Source: Polysphondylium violaceum (Eukaryota; Evosea; Eumycetozoa; Dictyosteliales; Dictyosteliaceae). From it: 24,431 bases of DNA. The position numbers were made by a program, and so were the translations under genes. The notes beneath the pieces are model-generated. The model did no database searches and was not told the DNA's origin. It worked only from the letters and a program-made list of their open reading frames with translations. The stretch covers positions 1-24,431 of the forward strand of contig AJWJ01000359.1 of the NCBI GenBank assembly GCA_000277445.1, read 5' to 3'. Of this stretch, positions 10,701 to 20,900 are shown one piece after another. Positions within the stretch are counted from its first letter, which is position 1, and the number at the start of each line of letters is the position of its first letter.

Positions 10701-13700
10701 ATGGGTAAATTTCGCCGCAGTGATCCCTTTTATCGTTTTTCTATTTTTGTGTGGTTTGAAAGGGGTTGTTTTTGATGGTGTAGGCTTTTTCTGTTTTAAA
10801 AGAGATAACACATAACACACAGTGGTAGTGGGGTGTGTGTTTTAAAGGGGTTAGTTAGAAGAATTAGTTTGTTTGTTAAAACAACCAACAACGACTAAAT
10901 CATGTGTTTTTAATACTGCTGTAATAATATTTTATTTATCAATCTCAGCGATTATTCAAAATAACAGTTGTTGTTTAACAACTAAATCACTTTGTTAAGT
11001 CTAAATATATTTTGTATTGATCATTATCACACTATCGATATAACAACTCTGAGTTTTTAAGCTCCATTGGGAAAATATCATTATCTTGTGTCTTTTACCA
11101 CCCTAGTATGTATTTAGTTGTTGGTTTATTATATTTTAAATTTGTGTGTTTATTTTGTTTTTTATTGTATGATTTAAACTTGAATTATCAGTTTTAGAGT
11201 TTAAATTCCAATTATTAGTTTATCCTGTTATTTTCAATATTTAATTTGTGCGCGTGTGTATGTATATGATATTATTATGATCGATATTTTACACTATTTA
11301 TTGTAGTTGTTGGAAATAAAAAAAACTCAAAATTGAACATCATCAACATCATCATTTGTGTATTTAATTTTTGTATATCAAATATATTGATTTTCTCATT
11401 ATATCAAGTGAATTTATTGTGGATAATCACAAAATAATTGTGAGTAAAGTTACCAACAGTAACACAGTTTAATTATTTGTGTATGTGTGTACACATAAAA
11501 TTTAAATTCAACATCATCAACATCGATTCACTTTTTTAAAACAAACATCATCTTTCACACTCTCTCTATACTAAAATCCAATAACATCACAACATCATCA
11601 TCATCGTATACTACCCACTGTTTTAAACCCCCTTTTTCCTTTTTTTTTTTTATTGATCCAAGATGACCCGTTTTCAAAATCTCTTTTTTGGCGATTTTCA
11701 ATATATCAATTGATTTAACAAGTGGAGTGGATGGTGATGACAAACTTTTGACTTTTATAGAAATATAAAATGGGATGAATCATTTCTATGGTCATATTAT
11801 TTTATCAACTCACACCCCACCACCCTTTCAACATACACACACATAGAGATTTTTAAACTTTCTCACTCTATTTAGCGTGATTTTGCAATTCAAAACCCAT
11901 ATTTGTGTTTTGTGTAAGATAGAATAATTATCTATTCACACATATAAAATACATATATACATATATGTTCAACACACTTTTTCACCCTTACCACCACCCT
12001 ACCCTTTTTTACATCACACAGTTTGCCAATTTCAACAGCATCACATTTTTCATCATGATATACTTTTACCATCCATCCTCCCCCTCCCCAAAACCAAAAC
12101 CAAACAACACAAAAACATTGGTGTTGACACCTCACATTTTATTATTATTAAAACCAATCCTCCATTGTTTTATCCTTTTACCACACAAATATCACCATAT
12201 AAAGAATAACAAACAAAAGAGAGAGAGATAGGGATAATGATACTCACCACTACGACCACACCACTACCACCGCTCTCTCTTCTCTTCCCCTTTTTCCTCT
12301 TGATTCTTTTGTTGAACAACAACAACAATAACAAAAACAAAAACAACAACAAACAAAACAAATATATGGATATATTGGATATCAACTATCCAATATATCC
12401 CTTTTCCAAGGTTACGTGTGTTGAGAATGTGTGTGTTGAGAGAGAGTATTGAGTGTAAAACAAAATCAATAGTCTAGAGAGTAAAAGTAATAATAATATT
12501 GTTTGTGTTTGTTTTCAACCTCTTTTCTCCTAACAACATACACCCACTCATCATCATCAGCATCATCATCATCATCCATCCAACACTATCACCCCCTTCA
12601 AGTGTATATTTTCACAGTTTTAAACACATTTGTTATTGTTGTTGTTCTTGCTGTTTTTGTTTTGTTATTGTACCACCAAACCTTTTCTTTCGCCAAAAAA
12701 AAAAAAAAAAAGTAAAAAGTATTGTATAAGAGTTTTGATATTTTTTTATCTTATCCTTTTTTTTTTAAACTCACTTGATTCCAGTTTTTGGCAAAAAATA
12801 AAAAAACAACAACTAAAAGTAAAATTAGCCATATGACAAGATTAATTAATTGTTTGTGTTGTGTTTTTAATTAATACTCATAATTGATCAATTAATAATA
12901 ATAATAAGAATAATATCTATCTTTTATTTACACACAAACACACCACGCACATTGTATTCTAATTCAAATTCACATCCTTAGATCAATTTCCATTAATTGA
13001 TCCAAAATAAATATAAATCTTTTATCTTGGAAAAAAAAAAAAGAAAAAGGAAAAAGAATTTATTCAGTTCAAACTCTATTTGTATATATGTTGAACTATT
13101 AAAGAGACATTCAACATCAAAACTCAACTTTCCAAACAAAGCAACGTAGTAAATATAAAATTTTGTTTTACAAACTTTTTTCCATGTTTTTTTGATTCAA
13201 TTTTTTTTTTTAGATAATCTATTTTTGTGTGCGTGTGTTTAGTGTGTGTGGGGGACTACTAGTGGGTGGTGACAAGTGTGTGCTTGTATGTCATATATTA
13301 TTTGTATGGTTTTTTTTTATCTTTAGAACCCCCCTACTTTTTTTTTTTTGTTCTCTAATTTCCCACACCTACTATTTATACTCTCTTCTAATTTCACTTA
13401 ACACCTTTTTGCTCCTATCGTTTTGTTACAATACTAGTATTTCAATCTAGATAGTTTGTGTGTGTGTGTTTGGTGTGTGTTTGAATACTTTTTGTATTTT
13501 TTTTTTTTTTTTTAATTTTTATTTTTATTTATTATTTGTGCCTAAAAAAAAATCAATCAATTCAATAGATTACTAATACCTAAATTTAGTTTAGTATCCT
13601 GTTTTTCACTATCTTCTTTCTCTCTCCTCTTCTTGTCAAAATTCATTTTCTCCCAAGATAGATTTTCCAGTTTTTTTTTTTCCCCTCAACTTGATAAATA

Positions 13701-13873
13701 ATAATATCAATTTTCTTATCAAGAAAATAGTAATCAAGCCATCATCATCAATTATACCAATACAATTGTACATTACCAATATATCTAAATCAAATCTCAG
13801 TCAAATCTAAAAAAAAAAAAAAAAAATCTTTTTTTGATTTAACCAAAAGAAAAAAAAAAAAAACTAATACACA
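10701..13873. other. Long non-coding stretch before the RGS gene
   Basis: About 3.2 kb without a convincing gene. It holds T runs, TG-rich tracts (13225-13275, 13455-13480), CAT/ATC microsatellites (12548-12578), short repeats of AACATCATCAACATC (about 11336 and 11509), a small stem AGTTGTT/AACAACT at 10966-10983, and the perfect hairpin at 12368-12400. Open frames in 11965-12836 are C- and T-rich low-complexity sequence with no domain. The last 200 bases are A-rich leader typical of the 5' UTR of the gene at 13874. Confidence 0.5.
12368..12400. repeat. Perfect 14-bp inverted repeat, 5-base loop
   Basis: GGATATATTGGATA (12368-12381) and TATCCAATATATCC (12387-12400) are exact reverse complements around loop TCAAC. 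It is the longest perfect hairpin I noticed in the non-coding DNA here. It may be a small structured RNA, a protein-binding palindrome or chance. Confidence 0.75.
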
Positions 13874-15187
13874 ATGACAAAAGAAAAAAGTATTAAATTA
13901 AAAAGTTCATTGAAAAGATCACTAAGCAAGAGTTCATTGAAAAGATCATTAAGCAAGAGTACAAAGTTGGACAAGAGTATTAGTAACAATAGTAATCTTT
14001 GCAACGACGATATAAATATACAAATCTTTCAAGATGATGAGCCATTTTCCAAATCAACTTTAAATAATTTAAATTTCCTTTTACTAAATTCTACAACAAG
14101 AAGAATCTTTATTGATTTCTCAGAGAAAGAACATTCACACAATCATATATTATTCTGGCATGAAGTCAAGGAATTCAAAGAGAAATTCATCCCAATTCCA
14201 CCCGATGCTTTAGATAAATCATCTAAACCAGAGACTCAACAGTCTATGGATAGTATGGATAGTACGGATATGGATAGTCAAGTGGGCAATGGTGCAAACA
14301 CTGGTCCTGCTCTAACCAATGCTGTCAACAGTGTTCCAGATTTAAATATAAATACACCATCACCTGCTGCTGCTGCTGCCAATAACAACAAAAGTACCAC
14401 AACCGCTCTTTCCAAAGATATTATTTTCCCTCAACAAGAACAAATTGAATCAAGTAATGATAGTAATATAATTGATAAAACAATGACTGTTCAAATTATT
14501 GATTCACCAATGGTTGCTGCCAATAATTCAAATACCACCAATAATAATGTTGTTTCTGTTGTTGATATTCAACAAAAAGAAAACACTCCAACTACCACCA
14601 CTGATGATGTAACAACAACAACCACTACCACCAACAACAATATCATTCCAATTCAACAAATTTCAAGTAATAATCTAAGTACCATTGAGGAGAATCGAGT
14701 TTCAAGAGAATCAAATACAGATGAATCCGACGACGAAGATGAAGTAACAACCATACAAAAAGCCAATCTTAAAAATGCTCTCTATATCTTTGAAAAGTAT
14801 TTGAATCCCTCATCTAAATTGGAAGTGAATTTAGATTACAAAACCTTTATCGAAATTAAAAAGAAAATTGAACAAAAAGAAATCACCAATTCAATTTTTG
14901 AAAAATCTCAAAAAGAAATATTTGAAGTCATTTACAACGATAGTTATTTTAGATTTAAAAGTTCAAATACTTTTAAACATTTATTAATTTGTACAGAACA
15001 ATTTGAATCATCATCTAGTATTTCAGCCATAGTTTCATCTCAATCCCAATCATCATCATCATCTCCTTCTTCACCTTCTTCACCATCTACAATATCATCA
15101 AATAATAATAATAATAATAGTAATAGTAACAATACAAAAAAACCAGAAATGGTTGGTGAAAAGCCTAAAAAATTCTTTTGTTTTTAA
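13874..15187 (+). CDS. RGS-domain protein with a split RGS fold
   Basis: Single-exon gene of 437 residues. RGS domains speed GTP hydrolysis on heterotrimeric G-alpha subunits at the plasma membrane. Residues about 62-110 match the first RGS helices (LLLNSTTRRIFIDFSEKEH, then ILFWHEVKEFK). Residues about 297-372 match the rest (NALYIFEKYLNPSSK, EVNLDYKTF, IYNDSYFRFKSS and KHLL). Between them lies an insert of about 185 residues rich in Ser, Thr, Asn and acidic residues. The N-terminus is strongly basic with a tandem SSLKRSLSK repeat. The C-terminus is Ser/Asn-rich and ends KPKKFFCF, which is not a CaaX box. The ATG is preceded by an A-rich leader and followed by Thr-Lys-Glu. AATAAA overlaps the end. 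It converges on the bZIP gene 137 bases downstream. No other domain is seen, so the paralogue name is left open. Confidence 0.85.
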   Translation: MTKEKSIKLKSSLKRSLSKSSLKRSLSKSTKLDKSISNNSNLCNDDINIQIFQDDEPFSKSTLNNLNFLLLNSTTRRIFIDFSEKEHSHNHILFWHEVKEFKEKFIPIPPDALDKSSKPETQQSMDSMDSTDMDSQVGNGANTGPALTNAVNSVPDLNINTPSPAAAAANNNKSTTTALSKDIIFPQQEQIESSNDSNIIDKTMTVQIIDSPMVAANNSNTTNNNVVSVVDIQQKENTPTTTTDDVTTTTTTTNNNIIPIQQISSNNLSTIEENRVSRESNTDESDDEDEVTTIQKANLKNALYIFEKYLNPSSKLEVNLDYKTFIEIKKKIEQKEITNSIFEKSQKEIFEVIYNDSYFRFKSSNTFKHLLICTEQFESSSSISAIVSSQSQSSSSSPSSPSSPSTISSNNNNNNSNSNNTKKPEMVGEKPKKFFCF

Positions 15188-15193
15188 AATAAA
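15188..15193 (+). terminator. Polyadenylation signal of the RGS gene
   Basis: AATAAA begins directly after the TAA stop of the RGS gene, inside the short gap between two convergent genes. Confidence 0.5.
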
Positions 15194-15324
15194 TAATTTA
15201 ATTTATATAAAGTTTTAAATTAATAATTGTTATTGTTGAAATTAAATATCTTTCTCATTAATAATTGAAAATCAATTTTTTTTTAATTTTGTGTGTGAAT
15301 TTTAAAATATATTTAGATTTATTA

Positions 15325-16309
15325 TTAATCTGGTTCCAAACCACGAGTGTTGTTATTATTGTTATTGTTAAAATAGTTGGTGTTGTTATTAGGATGATTA
15401 GTGTTGTTATTGTTATTGTTATTATTAATGTTACTGAAAGGATTGATATTATTACTATTATTTGGAATTGAAATTTGATTTGGATTTAAAATATGATTTA
15501 CAGGTAATGACATGGATACAGCTTGTTTTACAAATGTTTTTAAATATTTAACTTTATCTTTCATGATTTGATTCTCTTCACTGAGAACATTGACTTTACT
15601 CATTGCATTGTTGTTTGATGATTCTAAACTTGCTGCTTTGGTTTCTAAATTTGTTATATACTCTTTTTGTCTTTGTCTAAATAATTGTGCTGCCTCTCTA
15701 TTTTTTAATAGTCTTCTAGTCTTTTTAGATTCCTCATCTTCATTTTCATCTGACGAATCATCTTCATCATGATTATCATCATCAGCTAATGTGTTAGATA
15801 GTGGTGGTAAATGTATTGGTGTTAGTGTCATTCATTCATTCATTCATTCATTAAGTAATCAATAAACAAATAAACACAATATACATACAAGAATCAGTAT
15901 AATCATCTTCTTGTTCTTTTTCTTTTTCTTTTTCCTTTTCCTTTTCTTTTTTCTTTTTAGCAGCAGCTTTTGATTCTTTTGCAGGAGGTTGAGCGGGTTT
16001 AGATTTTGGTTGTCGTTTTCTGGTGGATGGTTCTGGTTTTTTCGACAGCTCGACGTGTATTCCCAACTCTGCCAATTTGTCTTTTTGTTTTTTATATTTT
16101 CGAGTAGGATATTTTTGTTGTATGCCAGATGATGATGATTGTTGTTGTTGCTGTTGCTGTTGTTGTGTCATTATATTTGAATTATCTAATTGTTGTTGTT
16201 GTTGTTGTTGTAATAGTTCTTGTTGCTGAGCATATATTTGATCTAGTATCAATTGCTGTTCTATCAACTGCTGTTGTTGTTGATAGGTAAATTGTATGTT
16301 TCCTTCCAT
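15325..16309 (-). CDS. bZIP transcription factor (two exons)
   Basis: Probable nuclear DNA-binding protein of 293 residues. Exons are 16309-15889 and 15785-15325, with an intron of 103 bases (donor GTATGT, acceptor CACATTAG, phase 1). Exon 1 carries Gln-rich runs, a basic stretch about residues 66-110 and a Lys/Glu repeat near 120-133. Exon 2 starts with an acidic stretch, then the bZIP: basic region about 160-183 with KNREAAQLFRQRQKEY (the N-x7-R signature), then a zipper to about 225 with Leu, Leu, Ala, Leu, Met, Leu at the heptad positions. The tail is Asn-rich. The basic region matches what I recall of dictyostelid bzp proteins, but I cannot name the orthologue. An ATG at 15831 seems to open the second frame, but it lies in the intron. 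The gene faces away from vps18 and the relic at 16.6-17.7 kb. Confidence 0.87.
15786..15888 (-). other. Intron of the bZIP gene, with tetranucleotide repeat
   Basis: The donor is GTATGTATATTG and the acceptor ACATTAG before CTGATGATG. The join completes a Ser codon and keeps the acidic stretch in frame. Six to seven copies of ATTC/CATT (15829-15851) sit inside the intron. Confidence 0.8.
15829..15851. repeat. (CATT)n microsatellite
   Basis: About six tandem CATT units lie within the bZIP intron. On the coding strand they read as TGAA/ATGA repeats. The length should vary between strains. Confidence 0.85.
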
Positions 16310-16559
16310 TTAGAATTCTTTAGAATATTATTATTTATTGGGAATCTATCGTGCCACTATATTTATATAAGATATGAAAAAACTACTTTGAAAGGAAGAG
16401 AAAGCCAAAAGCTGACCAACAAATTTTTTGTTGTCTATTTTTAATTTTTTTGAATTTTTTTCAATTTTTTTTATTTTTCTTATTCTCATTTTTTATACAC
16501 CCAATTTAATAAAATCCATGCTGGATTTAGCACAAAGTGAGTAATACTGAGAAAGATAA
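16310..16559. other. 5' flank of the bZIP gene
   Basis: A/T-rich DNA with T runs at about 16440-16490, likely the bZIP promoter. No gene is seen. The G+C content rises where the decayed relic begins near 16560. Confidence 0.5.
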
Positions 16560-17680
16560 AGGAGTTCTATATACATACTTTTCCGTATTCCAAATATTAT
16601 TGTCTTATTTGGAGGGTAACTCATGCGCTCAAACTTGGAAATTAGAGGCAAATATAAGGAAAATTGGGTTGATTTATTGTAAAGGCATTGATGGATGGAG
16701 ATAGGCCAACTATGAGAGTGGAATGAATTATAGCAATGGGAACAATCTACTCGATGGCAACGAATATACTCTCCCGTTGGGAGAGTGGGTGAGTGGGTTC
16801 ATTTGTAAACTTTGGTAGTTGAGAAACTGGAGGAAGAGTTGAGTCAGAAAATTGAACATTGATTCTACACCAAAAAAGAGGGTCAACCAGGCGAGGTTTT
16901 AAAGAAATTCAACACCAAGGACAGATATAGTAAGAGGGCACTTTATTCTACCCTTTTCAATTGATAATAAAAGGAGACCCAACAACCCGATACTTGCAAG
17001 CTGTGTCCCTATTTGTCTAAAAAACTGGTCAATCACATACCAACAGGTTCAGCAAGCTCATCAACAATTTCGACTTCAAGAGCAACAAGCTCAACAACAG
17101 TTAAATAATGGAAATGAACATTCACCAATACAACAGCTAATTCAGCAACAAATGCAATTACATCAACAACAACAACAACAACAACAACTCAATCATACAA
17201 ATCCTACAACAACTACATCCACAATAACAACTTTCCTGTCTGGAGGAACATTCTCTTGTTTAGATTAATCTACTAGTATGCCTACCCAAAAAAGGTTGTA
17301 TTCATGGCTGAGTATCACAAGAGAAAAGAAAAACTCGAAAATGATCTGCCTCCTGATTTCAAAATTGATGATTCCAATAGACATTGTAAATACTGTTTGA
17401 CAATGTCTATTCCAAATGCTCAATATACTCCGTTATGTCAACGATAAAGATGAGAGAAGAAAACTACTCATCGAATCATTGGCTGTCTTTAAACTCAAGC
17501 TTAGATCAGATATTGAGGGAGCCTTTGAAACCTTTGACTCTGTTGTCCAATGAAATACTTTTTCGATATTGTGGTATTGAGGGGTTTTTAAATAGAATGA
17601 CATTCGAAGAGGCAAAAGACAAGTGTGAAAGAAGATATGGAATACCAGATGTTTGGCCATGGATGGAATAGTAGAGATGG
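16560..17680 (+). pseudogene. Decayed, unidentified coding relic
   Basis: This stretch has the base composition of coding DNA, but the sense passes between all three plus-strand frames with roughly half a dozen or more breaks. Separate fragments include an N-terminal piece with WKLEANIRKIGLIYC, a charged helical piece (LKKFNTKDRYSKRALY), a Cys-pair piece (DTCKLCPYLSKKLVNH), a Gln-rich tract near 17041-17190, a second Cys-pair piece (NRHCKYCLTMS), and a C-terminal piece (FEEAKDKCERRYGIPDVW). The Cys pairs suggest one or two small zinc fingers and the Gln-rich tract a DNA-binding or transcription role, but I do not recognise the family. It could be a dead host gene or the remains of a transposable element. 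I see no terminal repeats or target duplications that would settle this. Confidence 0.55.
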
Positions 17681-17996
17681 AATATGCACACACATTAATA
17701 CAAAAAAGTATATAGCTATATCCAAATTTAGAATATGTACAGGTAAAATGATTTATATTCAAAATTGGTTTAATAAAGTTGATTGAATATGTGCATATCC
17801 ACACTCTCAACTCATGTGTTCAGGACCGAATCTGGCGAAAACTCTTTCAAATTTTTTTTGAAAAAAAAAAATAAAAAAAAAAAACTATCTTTTTTTTAAT
17901 TATCTTTTTTTGATTGTTATCTATAGGTTATATTGTTTTATTTCTTTCATTTCAACAAGGTATTTGATAATATCATTTACCTGAAAGTAATAGATA
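17681..17996. other. Region between the relic and vps18
   Basis: A/T-rich with A and T runs at about 17850-17915, likely the vps18 promoter and 5' UTR. A short G+C-richer patch, GACCGAATCTGGCGAAAACT, lies at about 17824-17843. No gene is seen. Confidence 0.45.
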
Positions 17997-20900
17997 ATGA
18001 ATTCATTAAATTTTGATCATATTCAAGATATTAATCTTGTAAGTAAAAAAAAACAAACACACATAGATATTAATCAAGAAAGAGACATACAATACATTCT
18101 TCCACATCACCAACAATAGTAGAGATATACAAGAGTATTAATATGTAATTCATAACTATAACAATCATAACAATAGAATGATGATGATGATCAATATGGT
18201 TCTATAGGATCACCTATGATGGTAGATCACAATCATAATAACAATAATAAAAGTAAATTTAATCAAAATATAGATACAATAGAAGACCCAATATTTGCAC
18301 TACAGGATGTAGAATATAAAGCAAATGGTATTCATTCAATGTTGGTATCAAATGGTAAACTTATTATCGCAACAAACTTATCCAAAATCATTCGTTTAGA
18401 TTTTGATAGAGAAGCTGAAATCGAAGGTACATATTAGATATGAGATATATCAATAGATAGATATCATAGTTGATTATTAACAAATATCATTACATTATAT
18501 AAATAGAAATTGATTTTAATAGAAGACCCAATGAGATTTATAAAATCTTTTTAGATCCATCAGGACAACATTTATTGATATCTATGACAAATGAAGATGT
18601 CTACTATTTACATTCATCATGGAAAAAACCAAAAATACAAAAATGGAAAGATCTTATTGAGTCTGTTGCCTGGGACCCTTCACCTGATAAGGCAACCAGT
18701 CTTCAAACCCTATTGATAGGTACAAATAAAGGAAAGATTTGGGAATTTGTAGTTACAAGTGTAGAAAAAGGTTTTCTTGATTTTGGTAATAAAGAACCTA
18801 TTCTTAAATTAGTATGTATAATAATAGTCGTAGTAGGAGTAGTAGTAGTAGCAATTGTATTAATGATTATCAATATATTTAGTTACATTCATTAGATGAT
18901 CCAGAACCAGTATTGGGTATGAGTTTAGAAAAAGTACAAAACAAATTCTTTTTAATGATCTCTACAATGACTAGATTGTATTATTTAATTGGTGGACCCT
19001 CATTTGAACATTTGTTTGATAGAGATCATGTAATTTTTGATATTATGCCAAATGATACACCCATTCCAAAGAGACATTGTTGTGGCGAACTCAAGTTGTA
19101 TTCAAAGTCTGGTATCTCATTACCCCAAGCCTATGCTTGGTTGATTCCCAGTGGCATTCATTATGGTGATGTTATATATGGCGCCCAAAACACTGGTGAT
19201 AAATTTACAACCTCTACCATGATGCTTCATTTCAATCAAGAGGATGAGATCCATTCTAGACCACCTACTAGTAAAACAAACAAAAAACAATTACAACAAC
19301 AACAACAACAACAAACCAATGGACAACAACAACAACAGACACAATCTTCAATCCCACCTTATCCACCCATATCATTTGCTTTGTCACAATTTCATTTCCT
19401 TCTCTTGTACGAGGATAGATTTATTGCATTGAGTAAATTAAACTACCAAATCGTGTATGAATACTATTTCAATCCAAATGCAGCCAAATTGCGTGGAATT
19501 AGCGTGGATCACTATCAACAAACCACATGGATCTATGGTGAAAATATAGTCTATGAGCTCAAGATTGTCGAGGAAGATCGTTATGCTTGGAAATTGTATA
19601 TGGAGAAAGGCCAATTTGACATGGCCCTCGCCTTTGCCAAAGAGCCATTCATCAATGAAAAGCGTAATCAAATTTGGGCCACTCAAGCCGACCATTATTT
19701 CAACGATGGCCGTTTTGAATTATCTGCCACCTTTTATGGAAAGACTCATAGAGTCTTTGAAGAGATCACACTCAAGTTTATCAATGCCGGTCAACGTGAT
19801 GCTCTTAAAACCTATTTGCTTCAAAAGCTTCAGAATCTAAACAAGGGATTCGAAACACAAAAGACCATCATTTGCACTTGGTTGATAGAGATATTCATCA
19901 GCAAACTTAACACCCTCCGTGACCCATCCAACAAGGACAAATACGCCAAAGTCAATGCAGAGTTTAGACAATTTTTAGAAAACTATAAAGACACTCTTAT
20001 CATTATCAAAGAGATTACATTCAACATTATCAGCAGTCACGGTGCAATCGACGAACTCTTGTTTTATGCAAACTTGATTGAAGACTATGAAAGAGTCATT
20101 AGTTATCACATCCAACACCAACAATACGGCATGGCACTGAATATTCTTACAACCTTGGATAAACCAAAGCAATCCAAGCAACAACAACAACAACAACAAA
20201 GAAATAATTATTCATCACCAAACATCATTGCCAATGTTCCTCAGCCTGATCCCGACGAGTTGTATTATAAATTTTGTCCAATATTATTCCATTTCATTCC
20301 CAGTCAAACTTGCGAAGCATGGATTCACACCAAGCCAGGATTCCTTGATCCCCGTAAACTCATTCCCTCGTTGATGAGATACGATCCATCCAAGACAAGC
20401 AATCCAGGTGAACCCAACCAAGCTATAAGATACTTGCAATACTGTGTCGACATACAAAAAAACACTGATAAGGCCGTGCACAATTACCTCTTGTCGCTCT
20501 ATGTCAAACAAGAGGACGACAGACCTTTGCTCGAGTTTCTCAATGCACGTGAGGTTTTCTATGACCTCAAATACGCCCTTAGATTGTGTATGAAGGAAAA
20601 AAAATTAAAGGCATGCGTCTACATCTATAGTGCTATGGAGCTCTACGAAGAGGCCGTCGATTTAGCACTCAAAGTCGATATCGAACTCGCCAAAGCAAAT
20701 GCCGACAAGGTCAAAGACGACGACGAAGCTCTCTGCAAAAAACTTTGGCTCAGAATTGCCCGTCACAAGGTCGAAAAGGACAAGGACATCAAAGAGGCCA
20801 TGGATTTCTTAAAGGCTTGTCCCTTGTTAAAGATTGAAGATATTCTTCCATTCTTTCCAGAGTTTACGGTCATTGACGACTTTAAAGAGGAGATTTGCAA

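Noticed and set aside
12540-12580. Possible CRISPR-like array of ATC/CAT units
   Set aside because: It is a simple trinucleotide microsatellite with no spacers, and the organism is a eukaryote.
11932-12836. Several 60-88 residue frames on both strands
   Set aside because: They are low-complexity Ile/Leu/Asn/Ser or Cys/Val sequence made by C+T-rich or CAT repeats, with no domain and poor codon usage.
15785-15831. ATG at 15831 as start of a separate bZIP gene
   Set aside because: It lies between a good donor and acceptor. Splicing joins the acidic stretches of the two exons in frame.
17433-17810. A 125-residue minus-strand frame
   Set aside because: It is antisense to the decayed relic. The plus-strand fragments have better coding character.
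18216-18895. Two short plus-strand genes at 18216 and 18575
   Set aside because: They are exons 2 and 3 of vps18, shown by phase-compatible splice sites and conserved Vps18 sequence.
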